This document shows, in pieces, positions 56,258 to 64,000 of a stretch of 64,000 bases of DNA. The notes under the pieces were generated by a model that was not told the origin of the DNA, ran no database searches, and was given only the letters and a program-made list of their open reading frames with translations. Every line of letters begins with the position of its first letter. The stretch's first letter is position 1. Location: the NCBI GenBank assembly GCA_964446585.1, contig CAYUPI010000019.1, forward strand, positions 1 through 64,000, in the 5' to 3' direction. Origin of the DNA: CAYUPI01 sp964446585. Lineage in GTDB: Bacteria > Verrucomicrobiota > Verrucomicrobiia > Limisphaerales > UBA8199. A program made the position numbers and the translations under genes.

Positions 56258-59200
56258 TTAGTTCCTGCTCACGCCTAGCCGATAAAAGCGGGTCGCGCTG
56301 CTTCCCGTTGAGTCCAGGATTTCGATCGTGGTGCCGGTGCCAGGGATGTTGTTGCTGAGGGTTTGCCAATTGCCGGTGACCGTGGGCTTGAATTCGATGG
56401 TGTATGTCCGGCCGGTGACGGACAGCCAGTCCAGGGCGATGCTACTCCCCGCGGAGGAGTGTGACAGAAGCTTCAGGAACGAGTTTGAGTCGGTTGGGTT
56501 TGTTCCCGCGATGACTTCGGCGAGATCGGACATGCCGTCGTGGTCGGTGTCGGCAGTCGGATGAACGAACTCAAAGCCGCCGATATCGAACGCCGCCGTG
56601 CCATCGTTGTTGCCATCGAGTGGGCGCAAGACACCGTCAAAGTCGGTGGCCGCCGCGTAGAGAGCGGTGCCGGCGTCGATGCAGGGCGAAGTTGTTGCCA
56701 GATGAAAATTGCCTGCGGATCCATTGAGGAACTGCGGATCGACATTGATATCACCAGCCCCCGGCGACACTCCGCCATAATTCATTGGATTGGTAACGCA
56801 GTTGTTGAAAAGGGTCAGGGGTGCCTGTGAGTAGAGTCCCTGAGTAATGCCGGCGGCGTTGAAGGCGACAATATTATTGGCCAGGACAACCGCGCCGTTT
56901 GTAGGCCCTTGTGCGATGACGCTGCCATAGTAAAGCCCTGCGCCGGTGTTTCCCACGATTGTGTTATTCAAAATTTGAATGTTGCCGATCGAATTGCAAA
57001 AAATGGCGCCACCCGGGCCGCCTGTCATCAACGTCTTGTAAACCGAGTTGCTCAGCACCAGGTTGTTCCGCACCTGGCCATCTCTGCAAATCTGCAGGTC
57101 AAAACCTGCGCCGGTGCTTCCGACATTTCCCTGCACGGTATTTGCCTCGATCCGGAAATCGTAGCACGCATTCAGAAAGACCGCGCCGTCCAAAGGGCCC
57201 GCATACGGATCGGCGCCATTGTCGTAATAGGTGCCGTTCTGGATCGTGTTGCCGATGATATTGACCGAGGACACGTAGGCCGCGATGGCCGAGCCATATT
57301 TGGCAAAGTTCTGACTAAATAAGTTTCCCTGAATGGTTGGCTTCGAGTATGTAACGTAGATGCCACCGCCGGCCCCGGAGGTGTTGTCGATTTCTTCATT
57401 GCGATAGAAAGTATTGCCGATGATTTGCGGCGCGCTGAGGGTGCAATAAATGCCGCTGCCGAAAGATTGAATGCTCTGCCCGATAGGAACCCCGATCGAA
57501 TTCGAAACAATAAGGTTATTGGCAATAATCGGAGAACTGACCGTGCAATTGATAGCGCCGCCCAAAGCGTAATGACCGATTGGACTGGCCCCAGCGGTGA
57601 AGGCCCCACCGTTCTGAACAGTAAATCCATCCAACGTGCTCACCAGGTAACCCGCGCTTTGGCTTGTAACTATGGTCGGCGTTCCGCCTCCATCTATCAC
57701 CGTCGGATGAGCCGCAATGTTTCTTGCAGCTCGTGTGGTTTCGCTCCCTGCAAAACCGCCGTAAGCATACACAAAGGCAGGCAACACGATGTGCTCTGGG
57801 TAAGTACCCTGGGCCACCCAAACCTCTGCGCCTTGCTGCACAGTGGGATTTGCGGCGCTAATTCCGGCATGGATGGTTCGCTTTGCCGCCGCCCAACTCA
57901 GACCGCCATTGCCGTCATTGCCGGCAGGAGTGACATAGATAATCGGAGTCGGCGCGTTCAAGACAGCTCCAGTGGATTCGTACGCTCCAATATCGACGGC
58001 AGTTCCGACGACGCGAGTGTTTAAATCTGCGTCAAGAAAGCCGGCCATGACTGCGGAATTGAGCCCGGCATCGATGCAAGGAGAGCCGGCCTGCAGATGA
58101 AAGTTGCCAATGCGGAAATTGGCCAATTTCGGCTCGACAGAGATATTGCCGTGGACGCCGGTTGCATCGGGCAAGCCGACGTAGTCCGTTTTGCCGCCGA
58201 GGACGGTATTCCCAAAAACGTCGTTGTTGTTAAGGGCGGCGGCATTGATGTCGATCTGCTCCAATCCAGCCGAATTGAAGGCAACCAGGTTATTGCAATT
58301 GCTGGGCGAGGCGCCCAGCCAATAAATCCCCGAGCCAGTATTGGCCACGATGCTGTTGTTGCCGACAAAGGCGACTCCGGCATTTGCACTGACCAGGGCA
58401 ATGCCGCCACCTGACGACGCGCCATTGGCGGCGATCACGTTATCAATGATCAGTGGTGCGCTAATCGCGTTTTGAATAAAATTTCCGTCTAAATCAGTGG
58501 CCGTAGCGAAAATACCGCCACCAAGCCCGACGTTTGATTCCACGCTGGTACCGTTGCCTTCAATCACGTTATCGACCAGGATAGCATGGCAATCTTTCCA
58601 GCACCCGATTCCGCCGGCATTACGGCCGGCAAAATTTCCGAACACGTGATTGAACGCAATCAGCGGCGACGAGCCTGATATGGCAATCGCGCCAGCGTCG
58701 CCGTTTCCCCCAAGGGAAATGTTATTGTAAATGTAGTTACCCAGGATTTGCGGGTATGCATTCGAGGCGATCAGATAACTGTTTATAAAAATGCCGGCGC
58801 CGGCGGCGCCGCTTGTCGTATTGCGAAGGATGGTGTTGTTCATGATCGTCGGCGCGGCTACGTCGATCAAAATGCCCGCGCCATTTTTGCCATAGCCATA
58901 GCCCCCTGTGATGATGAACCCATCCACGCGCGTGTCGGCGCCGGCGTTTGTGATCGTGACGACGACACCGTTGGTGCGGGCATCGAGGATGGCGAAATTA
59001 ATCCCGAAGTTGCGCTGAGCTAAACTGGTTTCAGTTCCATTGAAGCCAGCGTACATGGCCACGCCCGGCTTGAGCGTGACGAGCTGAGTATAAGTGCCGC
59101 TGGCGACCCAGAGTTGGTCGCCGGCCGCTGCGGCCGTGATCGCGGCGGGGATAGTCTGTTTGGCCAGCGCCCAGCTCGCGCCTGATAGGGTATCGTCGCC

Positions 59201-59317
59201 GGAAGTTTTGACGTAGAGAGTTCCGCCCTGGCTGATGCTGGCAGATAACAGCCATGCCGCGGCTGCGGTCAAGGCCAGGCGGATAAGATGAAAGGCGGTT
59301 GCGGTTTCTTGCTTCAT
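56258..59317 (-). CDS. Secreted right-handed beta-helix protein with duplicated modules
   Basis: The 1019-residue protein has a signal peptide (about 12-31), then two copies of a ~450-residue beta-helix module. Module 1 starts TLYVKTSGDD (about 32) and module 2 starts IIYVTPAGND (about 455), each followed by a W..AK.TI..GI/AI pattern and WVAxGTY. Each ends with choice-of-anchor Q type CIDAG (about 413, 890). A DHDGMSDLAEVIAGTNP calcium-binding-type repeat (about 925) precedes a ~75-residue C-terminal domain. It may bind or cleave polysaccharide, but no active site is identified. Confidence 0.87.
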   Translation of the reverse strand: MKQETATAFHLIRLALTAAAAWLLSASISQGGTLYVKTSGDDTLSGASWALAKQTIPAAITAAAAGDQLWVASGTYTQLVTLKPGVAMYAGFNGTETSLAQRNFGINFAILDARTNGVVVTITNAGADTRVDGFIITGGYGYGKNGAGILIDVAAPTIMNNTILRNTTSGAAGAGIFINSYLIASNAYPQILGNYIYNNISLGGNGDAGAIAISGSSPLIAFNHVFGNFAGRNAGGIGCWKDCHAILVDNVIEGNGTSVESNVGLGGGIFATATDLDGNFIQNAISAPLIIDNVIAANGASSGGGIALVSANAGVAFVGNNSIVANTGSGIYWLGASPSNCNNLVAFNSAGLEQIDINAAALNNNDVFGNTVLGGKTDYVGLPDATGVHGNISVEPKLANFRIGNFHLQAGSPCIDAGLNSAVMAGFLDADLNTRVVGTAVDIGAYESTGAVLNAPTPIIYVTPAGNDGNGGLSWAAAKRTIHAGISAANPTVQQGAEVWVAQGTYPEHIVLPAFVYAYGGFAGSETTRAARNIAAHPTVIDGGGTPTIVTSQSAGYLVSTLDGFTVQNGGAFTAGASPIGHYALGGAINCTVSSPIIANNLIVSNSIGVPIGQSIQSFGSGIYCTLSAPQIIGNTFYRNEEIDNTSGAGGGIYVTYSKPTIQGNLFSQNFAKYGSAIAAYVSSVNIIGNTIQNGTYYDNGADPYAGPLDGAVFLNACYDFRIEANTVQGNVGSTGAGFDLQICRDGQVRNNLVLSNSVYKTLMTGGPGGAIFCNSIGNIQILNNTIVGNTGAGLYYGSVIAQGPTNGAVVLANNIVAFNAAGITQGLYSQAPLTLFNNCVTNPMNYGGVSPGAGDINVDPQFLNGSAGNFHLATTSPCIDAGTALYAAATDFDGVLRPLDGNNDGTAAFDIGGFEFVHPTADTDHDGMSDLAEVIAGTNPTDSNSFLKLLSHSSAGSSIALDWLSVTGRTYTIEFKPTVTGNWQTLSNNIPGTGTTIEILDSTGSSATRFYRLGVSRN

Positions 59318-59666
59318 AAATCAGTCATTTTTCAATGGTTTCATTCGCTTCGTATTTCTGCTTTCTACCCGTTTCAAAGGAAATGGCGGGGCGTTGTTAC
59401 AGACTTTTTTGTAGTGGTTCTTGGAAAGGCAAGGGGTGGATCATAAGCGAGCCCGAAGTGTAGGTCCTCACCACGTCCTTGGCGACCAGCCGACTCGTAA
59501 GCAGAGCGGCGGGATGCGCCACACTCCAGGCGCTTTGCGAGTTGCGGATACGCATCGAATCTGGCGAAGCCTTTGGAGTGCGGCGTTTCCCGCCGCTTTG
59601 GCTGGGTTCGGGTACAGATCGTTAGGAATTGGATACGACGCGATGAGTCACGGTCACACCGCCGGT
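59318..59666. other. 349-base gap with one single-REP hairpin
   Basis: No coding frame with protein-like features is convincing. At 59577-59596 GGAG is followed by GCGGCG-TTTCC-CGCCGC, a single hairpin headed like the REPIN arms. The remaining bases show nothing I can name. Confidence 0.5.
59577..59596. repeat. Single GGAG-headed hairpin
   Basis: GCGGCG (59580-59585) and CGCCGC (59591-59596) pair around TTTCC, with GGAGT before the left strand. The head resembles the REPIN arms, but the stem differs and no inverted partner is seen. Confidence 0.5.
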
Positions 59667-62600
59667 CTATGGGCTGAGCAGGCGGCCGCGATAAAACCGG
59701 CGCCTGTAATTTGTGGCAGTGGGATCGGAGTATGGAAACACACCGCTCCCATTTGTGATGGTCACCGTGCTGAGGACTGACCAGTTGGTGAGATTGGTCG
59801 AGGCCTGGAGCTCGTAACTGCGCAGAGGAATGCCGTTAAGAGTCAATTGGAAAGGGCCATTAGGGGTGCGCACCGGCGAACTGAGTTGCGGCGGCGTGTT
59901 GTTGGTCGAACTGACGATGATCGTTTTCGTATAACTATTGTCATTCTTGTTGCTCTCCGGGACGACATCAGTTGTGTCGGTGTCAATTCGAAGGGTGTGC
60001 GAGCCAACGGACAGCTTGCCTAAATCCAGACTGGTCGTCGGGTGGGTATAGAAGCCGGCGTTCAGGCCCGGTGTGAGCCAATTCCCACTCAGCACACCGT
60101 CCACGAACAGCTCCGTGTAGAACGTCTGGCTGATATTGCCGTTGCTGGAATTGTTGACGACCGCCCAGGTTACATAGACATCCTGGTGGCTATAAATAAT
60201 TCCGGCATCGGTGGTACTGGCCGAATTCGTCGCCGTAATGATTTTGTCCGACCAGGTCGAGGGTTTGTAGGGCGTCAGGTTCGGCAGTTGGGCGACCGTC
60301 AAGACCGCCGGCGGCGCGCTGGTAACCGAGCCGGCAGCATTGGCGACGACCACTGTGTAGTTGCCGGCCTGGTTGAAAGTAAGGTTGTTCAGAGTGAGCG
60401 TGGGATCGGTCGCGCCCGTGATTGGCGTGCCGTTGAACTGCCATTGATAGGTGAGCGGCAGCGCGCTGTCGGCCACCACCAGAAGGGCGGCCGTAGCGCC
60501 GACCGTGTTGGTCTGGGTCTGCGGCGGGGTAACGATCCGCGGTAGCTGGCTCGGGAACGCGGCAATCAGGTAATTGTCGAAAATCATGTAATTGTTGCCG
60601 TTGGTGCCAGGAGTTTGGAGCCAGGTGGCGGCAATGAGCCCAAGATTCAGGGCGACGTTGTTCGTGGCAGAAAGGGGCTGATTTTGGACAATCGGCACAC
60701 CGCCGAGGAAAGCGTTCCAGAGATTGCGGCCGAAATCCATGTCCAGTTCCAAGGAATAGATATAGCCGTTTTGAAAGCTTTGGCCGGTGGGATGGTAACC
60801 GGAGCCGTCGTTGAGCTGATAGTTGATGCTCAGATTGCTGTTGTTGAACTCGAGGAAGAATAGCAGTTGACCATTTTGGTTATAAACTGCCCAGCCAAAG
60901 TTGTCATAAACCGAGACCGAAGGATCAAAAATCTCCATGTTGACACCAAAGGCCACCACCGGGCGGGTGGTTAAGTCGGGCGTGTAGTTTGTCGGGTAAT
61001 ACACGAGCGTGGCGGCTCCGGGCGTAGGTGAGGAATAACCGACGTAGGCCTGGTTCCCATAATCACCAAAGGCGTTGAACAAGACGCCGTTTTGCCCAGG
61101 ACCGGCACTGGTCCAACCGTATTGTCCGGACAACGCTGCGTAGTTGTAACCTTCGAAACCGGTGAAATAGATCACTTGCGCCGGGATCGCCGGAAATACG
61201 CTCAGGATAATGTTGCCCGAATCACCGTTGTAACCGTCCACGGCGATCTGGTAGGCCGTGCCGCCGGCGGCATTGAAAGTGACCTGGCTGGCCGTGCCCA
61301 TGTTCGGGCCATCGTCATTGGAGGCAATAGTGAAGAGCGAGCCGACGCTGGTGCCGATATAGACACCGAGCACGGTGTCGAAGCTACTGCTCCTGGTGGT
61401 GATCGTATAAGTGCCGTTGCTGGGTGCGGTCCACGTCCACCAAACTGAGGCGCCGCCCAGGTTGCCTGCATGGAAGGGTTCGTTGGGTTCGCGCGTGGCG
61501 AAGGTGTTCGAGTCGGTCACGGTGACGACCGCGCCGACCATGGCGAGTCGATTCGAGAAATTGTCGTTCGCCGGTGGGTTGCCGACCAGCAGGAAACTGG
61601 TCGCGCTCTGGGCCGTGCCATTGGTGGTGGAGACACTGATGGGACCGGTGGCCGCGCCGGCCGGAACGGTGGCCGTGAATTGCGTGGTCGAGAGACTCGT
61701 GAAGCTGGCCGTGCCAACGCCAGCGAACCGGACAGCGTTGACGCCGTTCAGATTAGTTCCAGTTACCGTGACGAGAGTCCCCACTCCGCCGCTGGCGGGA
61801 GCGAACTCGGAGATCACCGGCAGGAGATTCGTGTTGGCCCAGTGACACACCAGATTGCCCGAGGCGCCGCCATAGCCGTCCACCGCGATCCGATAAATTG
61901 TGCCATTGGCGGCGCTGAACTGAAGCTGGCTGGTGGTGACTCCGCCCGAGGGAGCATTGCTGGCAACCAACGAGAGCCCGCCAACAATCGTGCCGGTGTA
62001 AACTGCCAACAGAGTGTCGAAGCTGCTCCCTGCGGTATCAAATTCCCACGTGCCGCTGCTGGGCGCCGTCCAGGCGTACCAGACCGAACTGCCACCGACG
62101 TTGCCGGCGTGGTTGGGTTCGCCGGCTTCTTTGGTGGCGCCGGTACTGGAGCCCGTGACGAGGCCGGCGCTGCCGCTGATCACTTGAGCGTTGGCGAAGT
62201 TATCGTTGGCCGGAAAAACGCCCACGACGAAATTCAGACCGCTCGTGGCCGTGCCGCTGGGCTTGAGGACCTTGAGCGGGCCGGTCGTCGCGCCGGCCGG
62301 GACGGTGGCCGTTATTTGCGAATTCGAGTTGACCGTGAATGCGGCGCCGGCGCCATTAAACTGCACGCCCGTCGTCCCCAGAAAATTCATGCCGGCGATG
62401 CTGACGCTGGTCCCGGCGGGCCCACTCCCAGGAGAGAAGCTGGCGATTTGCGGCGGAAAATTCGGGGCCAGGTCCCAGTTCAACACCACGGCTCCCGAGT
62501 CAGGCGCCACCGACATGGCCAATTCTCCTGCGTCGGCCAGGAAACCATCCACGGCGATTTGATAGACGGTGCCGTTGGTAGCGGTAAAGGTGACGCTGCT

Positions 62601-64000
62601 GGTGTTGGTGCCGGGGCTGTTGTCGCTGCTGGCGACCGCGACCAGGTTGCTTAGAGCGTTGCCGGTGTAAACCGCGAGCAACGTGTCGAAGCTGCTGCCG
62701 GCGGTGTTGAACGTCCAGGTTCCCCCGGCGGGCGCCGTCCAGCGATACCAAATCGAGCGGCCGCCATCGTTGCCCGCGTGCACCGGTTCGCCCGCTTCCT
62801 TCGTCGCTGCCACGTTGCTGCCGGAGACGGTCCCGGAACTGCCGCTAATGACCTGGGCCGAGGCGAAGTTGTCATTGGCCGGACGCGAAACCACCGTGAA
62901 CGAACCAGCGCTTACGGACGTCCCGCCCGGCGTGGTGACTCGCAGTGGCCCAGTCGTCACGCCCGGAGGCGCATTGGCCGTGATTTGCGTCGCTGAGTTA
63001 AGGCTGAAGCCCGCTGCACTCAGGCCGTTGAAGGTGACGGCGGTGGCGCCAGAGAAGTTCGCGCCGGTGATCATCACGCCCGTGCCGGCGCTGCCACTGG
63101 CCGGGCTGAAGGTGGTGATGGACGGAGCGGGAATGACCGAAAAACTGGCTGCACTCTGGGCGGTTCCGCTGGCGGTGGTAACGGTGATGTGGCCTGTGGT
63201 TGCGCCCGCCGGGACCGTGGCCGTGATTTGGACTGCCGAGTTGACGACCGGGCTTACGGACGACACACCATTGAAGGCGACGCCGTTGACGCTGACGAAG
63301 TTTGCGCCGGTGATCGTCACACTGCTGCCAATCGCTCCGTTGCCAGGCGTAAATCCGCTGATGACCGGCGTCGTCGTCACCGTGAACAGGCCGGCGCTCT
63401 GGGCCGTGCCGCTGGGCGTGCGCACGGTAATCTTGTCAGTCGTGGCACTGGCTGGAACCGTGGCAGTGATCTGGGTGGAAGAATTCACGGTGAAAGTCGC
63501 GGCCGCTGCGCCGAAGCTGACGTTGGTTGCGCCTGTCAGGTTTGCTCCCGAAAGGGTCACGAGAGTGCCTACATTTCCGGCGGTCGGCGCAAAGCTGCTG
63601 ATGGCCGGCGCGGTAGTGACCGTGAAGGCAGCCGAGCTAGCGGCCGAGCCGGTGGGTGTGGTGACCGAGATTGGACCCGTCAGAGCTCCGGCGGGGACCG
63701 TAGCGACGATTTGGGTGCTCGCATTCACCACGAACCCTGCGGCATTGATCCCGCCGAACTGAACCGCGCTGGCATTGTTGAACTTGGTTCCGATGATGGT
63801 GACACTCGTTCCGGGTGGGCCGTTGGTCGGGTTGAAGCTGACAATAGTGGGTGGATTATTGGTGGCGTTCGGGTCGAGCATGAATGCGCCGCGGCCAAAG
63901 GTGAAGGCAAAGACCCTGCCGGTGCCTGGCTGGATTTTGAGGTCAAACACAGCCACGTTGGGCATGCCAGTCTCGGGTCCCATGTGCGTCCAAGTGCCGC
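59667..64000 (-). CDS. Giant secreted TIG/PPC/Ig/CARDB protein (5' end outside window)
   Basis: The minus-strand frame is open to the window edge; the Met at 63983 looks internal, since the residues before and after (THMGPE..PNVAVFDLK) resemble the end of a beta-propeller domain. In order come four TIG/IPT domains (PTIVSFNPTNGPPGTSVTI and similar, spaced ~82 residues), a PPC-like domain (NDNFASAQVISG, ~368), TIG, PPC (~591), TIG (~721), PPC (~801), a jelly-roll-like region (~930-1130), an Ig-like domain (~1146), a CARDB-like domain (~1231) and a C-terminal segment (YELQASTNLTNWSVL). At least 1440 residues are present. It is probably a surface adhesin or polymer-binding protein. Confidence 0.88.
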   Translation of the reverse strand, partial: GTWTHMGPETGMPNVAVFDLKIQPGTGRVFAFTFGRGAFMLDPNATNNPPTIVSFNPTNGPPGTSVTIIGTKFNNASAVQFGGINAAGFVVNASTQIVATVPAGALTGPISVTTPTGSAASSAAFTVTTAPAISSFAPTAGNVGTLVTLSGANLTGATNVSFGAAAATFTVNSSTQITATVPASATTDKITVRTPSGTAQSAGLFTVTTTPVISGFTPGNGAIGSSVTITGANFVSVNGVAFNGVSSVSPVVNSAVQITATVPAGATTGHITVTTASGTAQSAASFSVIPAPSITTFSPASGSAGTGVMITGANFSGATAVTFNGLSAAGFSLNSATQITANAPPGVTTGPLRVTTPGGTSVSAGSFTVVSRPANDNFASAQVISGSSGTVSGSNVAATKEAGEPVHAGNDGGRSIWYRWTAPAGGTWTFNTAGSSFDTLLAVYTGNALSNLVAVASSDNSPGTNTSSVTFTATNGTVYQIAVDGFLADAGELAMSVAPDSGAVVLNWDLAPNFPPQIASFSPGSGPAGTSVSIAGMNFLGTTGVQFNGAGAAFTVNSNSQITATVPAGATTGPLKVLKPSGTATSGLNFVVGVFPANDNFANAQVISGSAGLVTGSSTGATKEAGEPNHAGNVGGSSVWYAWTAPSSGTWEFDTAGSSFDTLLAVYTGTIVGGLSLVASNAPSGGVTTSQLQFSAANGTIYRIAVDGYGGASGNLVCHWANTNLLPVISEFAPASGGVGTLVTVTGTNLNGVNAVRFAGVGTASFTSLSTTQFTATVPAGAATGPISVSTTNGTAQSATSFLLVGNPPANDNFSNRLAMVGAVVTVTDSNTFATREPNEPFHAGNLGGASVWWTWTAPSNGTYTITTRSSSFDTVLGVYIGTSVGSLFTIASNDDGPNMGTASQVTFNAAGGTAYQIAVDGYNGDSGNIILSVFPAIPAQVIYFTGFEGYNYAALSGQYGWTSAGPGQNGVLFNAFGDYGNQAYVGYSSPTPGAATLVYYPTNYTPDLTTRPVVAFGVNMEIFDPSVSVYDNFGWAVYNQNGQLLFFLEFNNSNLSINYQLNDGSGYHPTGQSFQNGYIYSLELDMDFGRNLWNAFLGGVPIVQNQPLSATNNVALNLGLIAATWLQTPGTNGNNYMIFDNYLIAAFPSQLPRIVTPPQTQTNTVGATAALLVVADSALPLTYQWQFNGTPITGATDPTLTLNNLTFNQAGNYTVVVANAAGSVTSAPPAVLTVAQLPNLTPYKPSTWSDKIITATNSASTTDAGIIYSHQDVYVTWAVVNNSSNGNISQTFYTELFVDGVLSGNWLTPGLNAGFYTHPTTSLDLGKLSVGSHTLRIDTDTTDVVPESNKNDNSYTKTIIVSSTNNTPPQLSSPVRTPNGPFQLTLNGIPLRSYELQASTNLTNWSVLSTVTITNGSGVFPYSDPTATNYRRRFYRGRLLSP

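Noticed and set aside
62683..63762. Plus-strand ORF opposite the TIG protein
   Set aside because: It is repetitive because the TIG domains are; the minus strand gives recognised domains.

Overview
The window reads as a high-GC chromosome segment from a member of the Verrucomicrobiota, probably close to the Pedosphaera/Limisphaera group. This placement is inferred from gene content, not from a search. The supporting traits are a prepilin-like protein with the N-terminal FTLIELLVVIAIIAILASLL signature, a PEP-CTERM protein, very large secreted TIG/PPC and beta-helix proteins, the futalosine-pathway gene mqnD, and many short palindromic and 7-bp repeats.

Layout. 1-585: 3' end of 23S rRNA, a spacer with 7-bp arrays, 5S rRNA and its terminator. 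729-7364: prepilin-like protein, NahK-like sugar kinase, and a minus-strand group rmuC / MGMT-family / ridA, followed by a probable pseudokinase and mtnP. 7657-10043: a tight three-gene operon of ECF sigma factor, small unknown protein and Ycf46-type AAA ATPase. 10107-12283: an unrecognised accessory module of three overlapping minus-strand genes facing a Cro/C1-type regulator across a repeat-containing control region. 12314-20908: VOC protein and polA (proofreading residues missing), ThuA protein, a MazF-type toxin-antitoxin pair, deoC plus aldehyde dehydrogenase, and an A-type Fe-S carrier. 20930-34017: TPR protein, a Ski2-like helicase, then a minus-strand housekeeping series nadD-rsfS-mqnD-rpsO-pnp, with cstA upstream. 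34226-43327: small genes, an M20 amidohydrolase with a GNAT protein, Smr protein, ispF, murJ, an alpha/beta hydrolase, a membrane protein with a winged-helix regulator, and ispH. 43342-47830: small membrane proteins, a VapBC-type pair and secreted or uncharacterised proteins. 47987-51272: proA, a putative ATP-grasp protein and marC in one operon. 51343-64000: initiator tRNA, secreted proteins, a DUF2339 membrane protein, a beta-helix protein and a giant TIG protein that runs off the right edge.

The most unusual features are the repeats and the small regulatory modules. One REPIN-like palindromic family (GGAG-headed hairpins in inverted pairs) occurs four times, once in frame inside the helicase gene. 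Period-7 arrays with differing unit sequences occur at about ten places, including inside proA and cstA. Two 15-bp dyads of the form CTTTGTG..ACAAAG lie next to the start codons of the membrane-protein/regulator operon and of ispH, which suggests a small regulon. The module at 10107-12283 is the best candidate for an undescribed system.
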